Part shown: positions 57,289 to 64,000 of the stretch, piece by piece
Position numbering within the stretch: position 1 is the first letter of the stretch
Layout: every line of letters starts with the position of its first letter
Assembly: GCA_947499155.1 (NCBI GenBank)
Contig: CANMND010000008.1
Location: forward strand, 1-64,000
Length of the DNA stretch: 64,000 nt
Direction of reading: 5' to 3'
Origin: an uncultured Sphingomonadales bacterium
Lineage (GTDB): Bacteria > Pseudomonadota > Alphaproteobacteria > Sphingomonadales > Rhodothalassiaceae
The notes under the pieces: generated by a model
Told to the model about the DNA's origin: nothing
The model's input: the letters and a program-made list of their open reading frames with translations, nothing else
The model's database searches: none
Program-made: the position numbers and the translations under genes

Positions 57289-57591
57289 ATGTCCCGCATG
57301 TGCGAACTGTCCGGAAAACGTGTCCAGACCGGCAATAATGTCAGTCACAGTAACATCCGTACCAAGCGTCTGTTCAGGCCCAACCTGCGCAAGGTGCGGC
57401 TAATCAGTGATTCCCTTGGCAGGACCGTTAGCTTCCGTATCGCCATGAGCACATTGCGTTCAGTGGATCACCGTGAAGGTCTCGACAACTATCTGTTGAA
57501 AGCACGGGACACCGAGCTTTCAACAAAGGCACGCCGTCTGAAGGCCGAAATCAAAAAGAAGCAGGCCGAAACCGCCGCCGCTTCTGCCTGA
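57289..57591 (+). CDS. rpmB: 50S ribosomal protein L28
   Basis: The 100-residue L28 begins [22 protein letters not shown] and continues [13 protein letters not shown], then a C-terminal helix with an extended basic tail. AAGAAGGATC precedes ATG at 57289. The GTG at 57241 in frame is rejected on conservation. A terminator follows. Confidence 0.95.
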   Translation: MSRMCELSGKRVQTGNNVSHSNIRTKRLFRPNLRKVRLISDSLGRTVSFRIAMSTLRSVDHREGLDNYLLKARDTELSTKARRLKAEIKKKQAETAAASA

Positions 57592-57615
57592 TAAAACAAA
57601 GTACAGTTGAACAAG

Positions 57616-57645
57616 ATGCGTCGCGACTTTTCGTGGCGCATTTTT
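57616..57645 (+). terminator. Terminator of rpmB
   Basis: ATGCGTCGC (57616-57624) pairs with GTGGCGCAT (57633-57641), with two G-U pairs, followed by TTTT. Confidence 0.85.
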
Positions 57646-57701
57646 GCATCTGACATTTTGCAGTCACAAGTCAGTGGCTGGCTGGAGCTGTGTGCGCCAA
57701 A

Positions 57702-58736
57702 TCAGTCAGGCAACGCATATATCAGCAACAACGTGCGCTGCAGCGGGAAAAAATTGTCATCTGAGATCAGATATAAAAGCAAGTCCCCATCTCCCCCGCG
57801 CCTGACTGCCAGCCCTTCCATATTATCAACGCTAAGGGGCGGGTGCAGGCTCGCAATTATTTCGCCAGTCAGAACTCCGCCCGGCACGATATTCTCCGCA
57901 CTTATACGGACAATCCGGGCAGCAAAGCCGCCCCATAGCGAAAAGTGGCGCAGCAGCACCAACAGGTCATTATCAGGCAACAAGGCCGCAGCAGTGGGGT
58001 AAAAGTCCTTTGGCGCATTGAAGAAGAGCGCCTGGGCCTTGCCGTCTTTATAAAGCCAGACTTTCAAATGACCATCCGCACCGCGCCCCTTCTCGGAAAA
58101 AGCCAACAGGCTGCCGTCTTCCAGCCTGACCATGGCCTCAAGCCCGCCATTACGCGGGTGCCTTAGCATCTCAGCTGGCAGATCAAGAACGGAACCACGG
58201 GTCGCGGCCAGACTGTCCAGCCCGCTGAGTTCGGTACCGCTTTCAGGCGACAAGGGGAAGCTGCGCACTAGATCATGGCTTTCAAAGCCCACAAATGCCT
58301 GCCCATCTGCCAGAACAAGTGATTCCGAATCATCTTTTCCTCTGGACAGCGGATTTCCCTCTTCATCCAGCATTGGCGCCATTCGGGCCTTGTCCACCGT
58401 ATTTGGAATATCCCCTTTCAGGTCGAACTGCAGCCAAAGCCACTGGCCCTTGTCGCTTATTCCCAGCAATTGCTGACCATCGCCTGATATTTCGAGGCCA
58501 GACAGCCCGCCAAACGCCCTGTGAGGGCTGTGCAGCTCGTATCCGGCAACAAAGCGCAACGATCCCAGCCAGCCATCAGTGTCGGCCTTTGGCGGGCTGT
58601 GCATGGCGACGGCCTTCATGGTGAAGGTGATATCCTCCCAGCCCGCCGTCTGCTGATCTGCAGACGCAAAAGCTGGCCAGACGCCGACAAGGGCAGCGAC
58701 CATCACAGCCCATATTGCGCATATTTTTATAGCCAC
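57702..58736 (-). CDS. Esterase-like activity of phytase family protein
   Basis: The 344-residue protein has a signal peptide (about 1-26, ending AFASADQ). Its beta-propeller-like core has LEISGDGQQLLGISDKGQWL and EEGNPLSRGKDDSESLVL, matching the PF13449 phytase-like family of secreted proteins. The catalytic claim is family-based. The start is GTG at 58736 with AGGTAAGG. It ends near the rpmB terminator in the opposite direction. Confidence 0.82.
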   Translation of the reverse strand: MAIKICAIWAVMVAALVGVWPAFASADQQTAGWEDITFTMKAVAMHSPPKADTDGWLGSLRFVAGYELHSPHRAFGGLSGLEISGDGQQLLGISDKGQWLWLQFDLKGDIPNTVDKARMAPMLDEEGNPLSRGKDDSESLVLADGQAFVGFESHDLVRSFPLSPESGTELSGLDSLAATRGSVLDLPAEMLRHPRNGGLEAMVRLEDGSLLAFSEKGRGADGHLKVWLYKDGKAQALFFNAPKDFYPTAAALLPDNDLLVLLRHFSLWGGFAARIVRISAENIVPGGVLTGEIIASLHPPLSVDNMEGLAVRRGGDGDLLLYLISDDNFFPLQRTLLLIYALPD

Positions 58737-58887
58737 GCCTTACCTGTCCTCATTGTGCGCCTTCCCATAACCCGGTGGCACAGATATCACAACGGACCGC
58801 TTTTTCTGCCAGCCTGCGTAAAGATGTCCCGCTATATGGGCAAGGGAATGCTGGAAAATCTGTGCGATCGGCGTTATCTGGTCAGTC

Positions 58888-59778
58888 ATGACCCAGATGG
58901 CTGCTCCTTTTGACCGCGCCTTGATCCGCGCACGCCGTTCCAGGGCTGCTTTACGCATGCCCGATGCCGCATTTCTTCATGAAGATGTGGCAACACGCCT
59001 GCTTGAACGGCTGACAGATATCAATCGCAGCTATGACAAGGCGCTGGCTTTGGGCTGGGATGCAGCCAGCCATCCGCTCCCCGCAGCCCTCAGTTTTTAT
59101 GCTGATCCCGCAGATCGCAGGGTGAAAGCCATGCCCGGCCCCGGCTTTTCCTGTGAAGAGGATATGCTGCCGATCCGAGAACACAGCATGGACCTTGTCA
59201 TCAGCAATCTGGCTCTCCACTGGGTGAACGACTTGCCGGGTGCGCTGATTCAGGTCAATCACGCCCTCCGTCCAGACGGGTTGTTCATGGCCGCCATGCT
59301 GGGCGGTGACACGCTGGTCGAATTGCGTGATGTACTGCTTGAGGCGGAATCAGATATTACCGGGGGCGCAGGTCCCCGCGTCTCACCAATGGCAACCTTA
59401 AGCGACGTGGCAGGCCTGCTACAGCGGGCAGGTTTTGCCATGCCCGTGGCCGATCAGGAAACGATCACGGTCAGTTACAGCCACCCCTTGGCAATGATGC
59501 ATGATCTGCGCGCCATGGGAGAGACGAATGCCACAACAGGTCGCCAGAAAACCATGACCCGTCGCGACGTAATGATGCGTGCGGCTGAACTTTATGCCGA
59601 ACGCTATAGTGATGAAGAAGGCCGGGTATCTGCACGCTTTCAGGTATTATTCCTGACAGGCTGGGCCCCTGGACCCAATCAGCCCCGCCCCAAAATGCCT
59701 GGCAGCGCCACTGTCCGTCTGGCCGACGCATTGGGATCAAGCGAAGTCCATATAAAGGGGACACAGCCCAGCCCCTGA
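58888..59778 (+). CDS. SAM-dependent methyltransferase, BioC/NDUFAF5-like
   Basis: The 296-residue protein begins MTQMAAPFDRALIRARRSRAA, has FSCEEDMLPIREHSMDLVISNLALHWVNDLPGALIQVNHALRPDG, and a C-terminal FQVLFLTGWAP. The MDLVISNLALHW motif and layout match NDUFAF5-type methyltransferases, in which GxGxG is degenerate, and BioC. In mitochondria NDUFAF5 hydroxylates an Arg of complex I. Either function is possible here. ATG at 58897 is an alternative start. Confidence 0.8.
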   Translation: MTQMAAPFDRALIRARRSRAALRMPDAAFLHEDVATRLLERLTDINRSYDKALALGWDAASHPLPAALSFYADPADRRVKAMPGPGFSCEEDMLPIREHSMDLVISNLALHWVNDLPGALIQVNHALRPDGLFMAAMLGGDTLVELRDVLLEAESDITGGAGPRVSPMATLSDVAGLLQRAGFAMPVADQETITVSYSHPLAMMHDLRAMGETNATTGRQKTMTRRDVMMRAAELYAERYSDEEGRVSARFQVLFLTGWAPGPNQPRPKMPGSATVRLADALGSSEVHIKGTQPSP

Positions 59779-59798
59779 GCCCTTGGCCTTTCTGAAGC

Positions 59799-60233
59799 TC
59801 AGCCGCCCTTCCGCCTCGCATGGGCCTGCCTGATTACCGCTGCCTGAGTGCTAAGATCATAGCCTGCCTTGCCGGTCACTTCCAGCAGATGCTCCACCGG
59901 CATGTCGGCGCCTAAGGCCCAAAGAAAAGCCGAACGAGTCCCCGACCGGCAATAGGCCAGAACTGGTCCTTTGGCAGATTGCACAAGATCAGCAAAGGCA
60001 TTGATCAGTTTTTCATCAAGTGCTGCCATCGTCATCGGCAGATAATGATAGGAAAGCCCCGCGTTCTTGGCGGCTATTGCCAATGTTTCATGGTCTGGCT
60101 GACCAGACTCTTCACCATCGGGTCGGTTATTAATCACTACGGAAAAACCCGCATCCGCAATCTTGCTTAAATCGTCGACCTCTATCTGGGGCGAGACAGA
60201 CATGGTGTCGGTGAGCTTTTTGATGGAAACCAT
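59799..60233 (-). CDS. DUF442/TIGR01244 phosphatase-like protein
   Basis: The 144-residue protein starts with SVSPQIEVDDLSKIADAGFSVVINNRPDGEE and has the Cys-x5-Arg loop CRSGTRS. It is the Blh/TIGR01244 group, a protein-tyrosine-phosphatase fold linked in other bacteria to sulfide oxidation and biofilm control. It stands alone here without the beta-lactamase-like partner. Confidence 0.85.
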   Translation of the reverse strand: MVSIKKLTDTMSVSPQIEVDDLSKIADAGFSVVINNRPDGEESGQPDHETLAIAAKNAGLSYHYLPMTMAALDEKLINAFADLVQSAKGPVLAYCRSGTRSAFLWALGADMPVEHLLEVTGKAGYDLSTQAAVIRQAHARRKGG

Positions 60234-60496
60234 TTTAAAATCCTTGCCTTACGTCCATATGGCCAAAACAGCATGAGCCACGTTCCACAATAAGGTATGG
60301 GCACGGCGCTATGCCGGGGCAAGCAAAACACTTATAAGTGATCGAATGTTTACTTTTTCATGCCACCTTATTGGCGAATATCCTTTGAACTTTCCTGCTT
60401 TTGGCGCGGCCTGATTTATAATCTATACGGGAAAAGCGCCCCGGATTTGTGATCATTGCGATAAAGTCGTCCTCGCATACGATTGGATAACAACAC

Positions 60497-62845
60497 ATGC
60501 CAAAACCACAATCATGTTTCAAAGTTTTGTGGACCGCATGTCGCTTATCCGCACTGTGCTTGCTGATCGCCGCATGTGGCGGATCAGGAAGCACAACCCG
60601 TCCCTCACCTGCGGCACCAAATCCACCACCGCCGCCGCCGCCTGAAAATCCACCAACTGAGAACTTTGACACGCCGGAATTCCGCCGCTCCGTTGGACTG
60701 CGGCCAATCAATGCCATTGCAGCCTATGAAGCTGGCGGCACAGGCAAAGGCGTGGTTGTTGGTGTCATAGACACTGGAGTCGATCTTCAGCATCCCGATC
60801 TTGCAGGCAATATCTCACCCTTTAGCGCCGATGTGGCGACAGATCGCATGAACCCAACCGCCCAGGATGAAAGTGGCCACGGAACCATGGTAGCCGGGAT
60901 CATCGCCGCCAAAAGAAACAATACGGGCACCATGGGTGTCGCTTTTGAGTCGACAATACTGGCCGCCCGCGCTGACGATCCCGACAGTTGCGATTCGGAA
61001 GATGAATGTACGTTCTTTGACCGCGATATCGCCCGTGGCATCCGCCTTGCTCTCACCCATAATGCCCGGGTGATTAATATTTCATTGGGTGGTGAAGGGT
61101 TTAATTCCGTTGTTCTGCAAGCTGTACGCGAAGCTGCGGCACGCGGTGTTCTGGTCGTGATATCGGCTGGCAATGACAATGAAGTGGATCCAAGCGGCTT
61201 TGCAAGCCTTGCCAATGACCCATTGGTGCGCGGCCACGTCCTGATTGTCGGTTCTACAGATTCTCTCAACCAGATTTCATCTTTTTCCAATCATGCGGGG
61301 CGTTTGGCTGATCTCTTTCTCGTTGCCCCTGGGGAAGGAATTCTTGCACCCTTCCCGCAAGACAAGTGCGATCCCGGCCCTGGGACCTGCCTCGCCCGTG
61401 GCAGTGGCACATCATTTGCTGCCCCTCATGTCGCAGGTGCGGCAGCCCTTCTCGCGCAGATGTTTCCCAATCTGACCGGTAAAGATATTTTCGATATCCT
61501 GCTGATGAGCGCGACTGACCTTGGTGCCGCAGGCGTGGATCAGGTTTTTGGCCATGGTCTTCTCAATCTTGAAGCCGCCATACAGCCCATTGGTGCAACC
61601 GGTATTCCGTCCAATAGCGCCGGCACCAGCAGTACAAATGCCGGAACAGCGGGGGCTGCCAGCAGTGCGGCTTTTGGTGATGCATTTCAGGTATCCAGCG
61701 CCCTTGACGGTATCCTGATGATCGACAGCTTTCGGCGCAGCTACCGCATCAATTTGGCGGACAGGGTGGAAAAAGCACCGGCGGCCCTTCATCTTCAGAC
61801 GCTGATTGATCGTCCCCGCCATCTTGATGGTGGCGACCTGGCGCTGGGTCGCCACGGACTACTGTCATTTTCTGCATTTGATGATCGCTTTGCCGAAGCC
61901 CGGCGGGCACTCAGTCCATCGGGTGAGGCGACAGTCAGGCAACCCCGCCCTATTGCCTGGCTGACCGGACGGATCGACAGTAAAAGCACTGTCGCCATGG
62001 CCTATGGCTTTTCTCCTGCCCGCCTGCTCAATCGTGAAAGCGGCGCTGATCCTGCCGATAGTTTTGCACTGTCTGCGCGGATTGATACACCATTCCTTGC
62101 CTTTTCAGGGAATACAGAAACGCTCGGTATCAATCGGCAGCTTTTGCCCGGCTTAAGGCTTGATCTGGCATTGTCACGTGCCAGTCTCCGGGGAGATGAT
62201 CGTGCAGCCTTTGTGCCCTTGCGCCAGGATAATTCTGTAGAAAGCGCCGTTGCACAACTGAGCATGCCATTGGGGCCGGTCAAGTTCAGAATGCAAATGG
62301 GCAGCCAGTCTGAAACCGGCAGTACGCTTGGCAGCCGCACCAGTGGCGCCTTCAGCTTGGGGGATGGTGCAGAAAGCCGGTTTGTCGCCCTCGATGCAAC
62401 TTTGCCACTGGGCGAGCATGTCTCATTGTTTGGCCGCTATCTGACGGGGACCACCCGCATAAAAGGGACACGGTCAGTTTTATTCACCAGCCTCAACACA
62501 TTGCGGACCGAAAGCTTTGCTGCTGGCATAACTGCAAAAGAAGTCTTTCGCTCCGAAGACACATTGGGCTTTGCGATCCTTCAACCCCTGCGGGTTAGTG
62601 GTGGATCGGCGGACATAAGAGTGCCGGTCGCCCGCGACTTTGACACTGACAGCTTTCAGTTTGAAAATCGGACACTTTCGTTCGCTCCTAGCGGGCGGGA
62701 GATAGATCTGGAGCTGTCCTATAGCTTAAGGGTTGCAATTAACACCCGCCTTGAAGCAGGATTGATCCAACAATTTAACGCAGGACATGTGCATAATGGA
62801 CCATCAATCACATCCCTTATTCTTCGCGCGAAAGCACAGTTTTAA
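60497..62845 (+). CDS. Lipidated subtilase with autotransporter-like C-terminus (NalP-like)
   Basis: The 782-residue protein has a lipoprotein signal (lipobox LIAAC, Cys27), a Pro-rich linker with an eight-proline run (about 36-56), and an S8 peptidase domain (about 75-360). The triad is Asp92 in GVIDTGVD, His128 in SGHGTMVAG and Ser306 in GTSFAAPHVAGA. A Ser/Thr/Gly-rich linker leads to a C-terminal region (about 450-782) of alternating strands ending in KAQF. Terminal Phe and strand pattern suggest an outer-membrane beta-barrel. This matches the plan of NalP-type lipidated autotransporter proteases. The barrel is inferred. Confidence 0.85.
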   Translation: MPKPQSCFKVLWTACRLSALCLLIAACGGSGSTTRPSPAAPNPPPPPPPENPPTENFDTPEFRRSVGLRPINAIAAYEAGGTGKGVVVGVIDTGVDLQHPDLAGNISPFSADVATDRMNPTAQDESGHGTMVAGIIAAKRNNTGTMGVAFESTILAARADDPDSCDSEDECTFFDRDIARGIRLALTHNARVINISLGGEGFNSVVLQAVREAAARGVLVVISAGNDNEVDPSGFASLANDPLVRGHVLIVGSTDSLNQISSFSNHAGRLADLFLVAPGEGILAPFPQDKCDPGPGTCLARGSGTSFAAPHVAGAAALLAQMFPNLTGKDIFDILLMSATDLGAAGVDQVFGHGLLNLEAAIQPIGATGIPSNSAGTSSTNAGTAGAASSAAFGDAFQVSSALDGILMIDSFRRSYRINLADRVEKAPAALHLQTLIDRPRHLDGGDLALGRHGLLSFSAFDDRFAEARRALSPSGEATVRQPRPIAWLTGRIDSKSTVAMAYGFSPARLLNRESGADPADSFALSARIDTPFLAFSGNTETLGINRQLLPGLRLDLALSRASLRGDDRAAFVPLRQDNSVESAVAQLSMPLGPVKFRMQMGSQSETGSTLGSRTSGAFSLGDGAESRFVALDATLPLGEHVSLFGRYLTGTTRIKGTRSVLFTSLNTLRTESFAAGITAKEVFRSEDTLGFAILQPLRVSGGSADIRVPVARDFDTDSFQFENRTLSFAPSGREIDLELSYSLRVAINTRLEAGLIQQFNAGHVHNGPSITSLILRAKAQF

Positions 62846-63101
62846 GGCACTCCTGTGCGTCCTATCCTCAATCATATGGATATCAGCTTGCATGGCAGAA
62901 TCAGATGTAAAACCGCCCGAAGGCGCTGTAAAAATCAGCAGCGACCTTTATGCAGTCCCCCTGCCCGAGCCAGATCAGGATGGCTGCGAGCAATATCGCC
63001 TGTGGTCGGCTGAGAATATGGTGGTGCAGGCCATTCACTACCGTAAGGCCAATGGCGATTTCACCATGAATAAAAATGAAGCAGCCTGCATGAAAGACTG
63101 A
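62796..63101 (+). CDS. Small lipoprotein overlapping the subtilase gene
   Basis: The 101-residue protein has a signal (FKALLCVLSSIIWISAC) with lipobox ISAC and a small mature domain containing PEPDQDGCEQYRLWSAENMVV and a C-terminal ACMKD. Two Cys may form a disulfide. I do not recognise the family. It starts 50 bases before the subtilase stop, in another frame, after AGGAC, which implies coupled translation. Its role may be linked to the protease, but no direct evidence shows this. Confidence 0.65.
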   Translation: MDHQSHPLFFARKHSFKALLCVLSSIIWISACMAESDVKPPEGAVKISSDLYAVPLPEPDQDGCEQYRLWSAENMVVQAIHYRKANGDFTMNKNEAACMKD

Positions 63102-63185
63102 ATTCAGCGCCAGAGGCCCAGACCACTTCTCAAGAATACAGTCTACAGTTCTCTGGCACTTTTAAAGCCGGTCAGGCTTAGGCTG

Positions 63186-63707
63186 TCAGCTTTCTATCTT
63201 CCATGACCCATCGGGCATGCGGCAGGCCGTGCCATAGCCGGTCTCGGCCTCGCCAGCCACATAAATGGTCTGGGTATATTCGCGACAATACTGGCCTGAT
63301 TTTTCCTGATAGGCCGGCTGGGGTTCGACCCAACCGCGATTGCCGGTATCAGGATTGTACCAGTCCGTGCGTGTGCCGGAAGGTGCGGTCTCAAACGCCC
63401 TTTGCTGGGCCTGTTGAATGGCAATGCGGTCAGCCCGGTCAAGCGAGCGTCCCACCTGGTTACCCGCTGCAGCACCAGCCACAGCACCAAGTGCTGCACC
63501 GACCTTGCCGCCAGTACCGCTGCCGCCTATTTCAGACCCGACAAGGCCGCCGGCGACACCGCCAAGTATGGTGCCCCAAAATTCCTTTTCCCCATTGCCC
63601 TGATTGCTGCACGCAGCTGTCACGGTCAAAAGCGCTGCGGCGACTGTTAAGCGCAGGCCTTTGCCAAGGGCAGGACCAAACATGTCAAGAGCGTTTATCC
63701 GTGTCAT
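63186..63707 (-). CDS. Glycine-zipper 2TM lipoprotein (17-kDa surface antigen type)
   Basis: The 173-residue protein has a lipoprotein signal (LTVAAALLTVTAAC), a glycine-zipper segment (GTILGGVAGGLVGSEIGG then VGAALGAVAGAAAGNQVG), and a C-terminal domain with WYNPDTGNRGWVEPQPAY, YCREYTQTIYVAGEAETGYGTAC and PDGSWKI. This is the RT0821/Lpp0805 surface-antigen group of outer-membrane lipoproteins. ATG at 63707 follows GGAGA. The function is structural or unknown. Confidence 0.88.
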   Translation of the reverse strand: MTRINALDMFGPALGKGLRLTVAAALLTVTAACSNQGNGEKEFWGTILGGVAGGLVGSEIGGSGTGGKVGAALGAVAGAAAGNQVGRSLDRADRIAIQQAQQRAFETAPSGTRTDWYNPDTGNRGWVEPQPAYQEKSGQYCREYTQTIYVAGEAETGYGTACRMPDGSWKIES

Positions 63708-63795
63708 TTTTTTGTCTCCAATACTGTCGGCCATCACCCATATCAGTTAGCCTTCAGCGCGTGAACCAAACATGAACCGGGCACATGCATATCGT

Positions 63796-64000
63796 TCAGA
63801 TTTGTGCAGCGGGCATAATCAGGGAAGCCTTCAAGCCTCCCAATAAGGCAGACCGGGCAAGCACCACATTCCCTCCACTTAATTCGGCAATGTCACGCAC
63901 AATTGCAAGACCAAGTCCGCTACCAGGCACGGCTTCGTCCAAACGATTTCCCCGCTCAAACACGGCATCTGCTTCTTGCGGTGTGATGCCTGGGCCGTCA
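63796..64000 (-). CDS. Sensor histidine kinase, C-terminal fragment (cut by window edge)
   Basis: The visible 68 residues are the end of a HATPase domain: DGPGITPQEADAVFERGNR, then GSGLGLAIVRDIAELSGG, ending SLIMPAAQI. The DGPGI and GSGLGLAIV boxes resemble PhoQ-like kinases. The rest, including the phospho-accepting His, lies beyond the window. The response regulator is presumably further right. Confidence 0.8.
   Translation of the reverse strand, partial: DGPGITPQEADAVFERGNRLDEAVPGSGLGLAIVRDIAELSGGNVVLARSALLGGLKASLIMPAAQI

Noticed and set aside
1-64000. CRISPR arrays, insertion sequences, tRNA genes
   Set aside because: No regularly spaced direct repeats, transposase motifs or tRNA cloverleaf signature (other than the tmRNA) were seen.

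Overview
The window is a chromosomal segment from an alphaproteobacterium with moderate GC content. The evidence is a circularly permuted, two-piece tmRNA next to an alpha-type SspB, a DUF1465 (RcdA-type) protein and a DUF1013 (TrcR-type) protein. A ZapA gene with an upstream coiled-coil partner and a 6S RNA, a CobS/CobT pair and a ROSE-type RNA thermometer point the same way. I cannot place it below class with confidence. Almost everything is intact core or conserved-accessory coding sequence. I see no prophage, insertion sequence, CRISPR array, tRNA or rRNA.

Layout. 1-250 holds palindromic intergenic repeats. 250-4810 has an MsbA-like ABC exporter, a TPR/aspartyl-hydroxylase fusion, rpmE and rcdA. 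4900-5600 is a heat-shock unit: a sigma32-like promoter, a three-hairpin ROSE thermometer, an Hsp20 gene and a terminator. 5600-11080 carries a DUF1192 gene, a quinone oxidoreductase and a four-gene MacAB-like ABC efflux operon. 11290-14870 has TrcR, two short-chain dehydrogenases and a CaiB-type CoA transferase. 14900-20440 is a metal-homeostasis region: a CsoR-family repressor and CopA ATPase read divergently from an operator-promoter, then a Na/Pi cotransporter and CorA. 20445-22075 (minus) reads ZauP-like coiled coil, ZapA, 6S RNA, YmdB phosphodiesterase. 22250-29840 is a central-carbon run, tkt-gap-pgk-fba (class I DhnA-type aldolase), then thiE, crcB and a pseudouridine synthase.

29845-39860 has an acyl-CoA ligase, a free-standing TonB C-terminal lipoprotein, a monooxygenase-fold protein, a TerB/J-domain protein, an EamA transporter, an AmpD-like amidase and a helical-repeat secreted protein. 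Two DUF465/YdcH mini-proteins, a diguanylate cyclase and purEK complete that stretch. 39900-44220 (minus) is a three-gene operon of saccharopine/lysine dehydrogenase type, a ThDP enzyme and an ALDH7-type dehydrogenase, best read as lysine catabolism to aminoadipate. 44370-46600 holds folA and thyA flanking an alpha/beta hydrolase. 46775-50870 has a soluble globin-coupled chemoreceptor, ssrA, sspB and fumC. 50868-56570 has an RHH protein, a DUF1178 - nitrilase - glutaredoxin - ComF cluster and cobST. 56830-64000 has bolA, rpmB, a phytase-like esterase, a BioC/NDUFAF5-like methyltransferase and a DUF442 phosphatase. It ends with a NalP-like lipidated subtilase, two small envelope proteins and the tail of a PhoQ-like histidine kinase.

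The strongest non-coding findings are the sigma32 promoter plus ROSE thermometer at 4915-5053, the permuted tmRNA at 48314-48672 and the CsoR-type operator inside the copA promoter spacer. I did not find a clearly unprecedented system. The best candidates for new biology are the lysine-catabolic operon with an unexplained ThDP enzyme, the globin chemoreceptor with a displaced heme histidine, and the lipidated subtilase overlapping a small lipoprotein gene.
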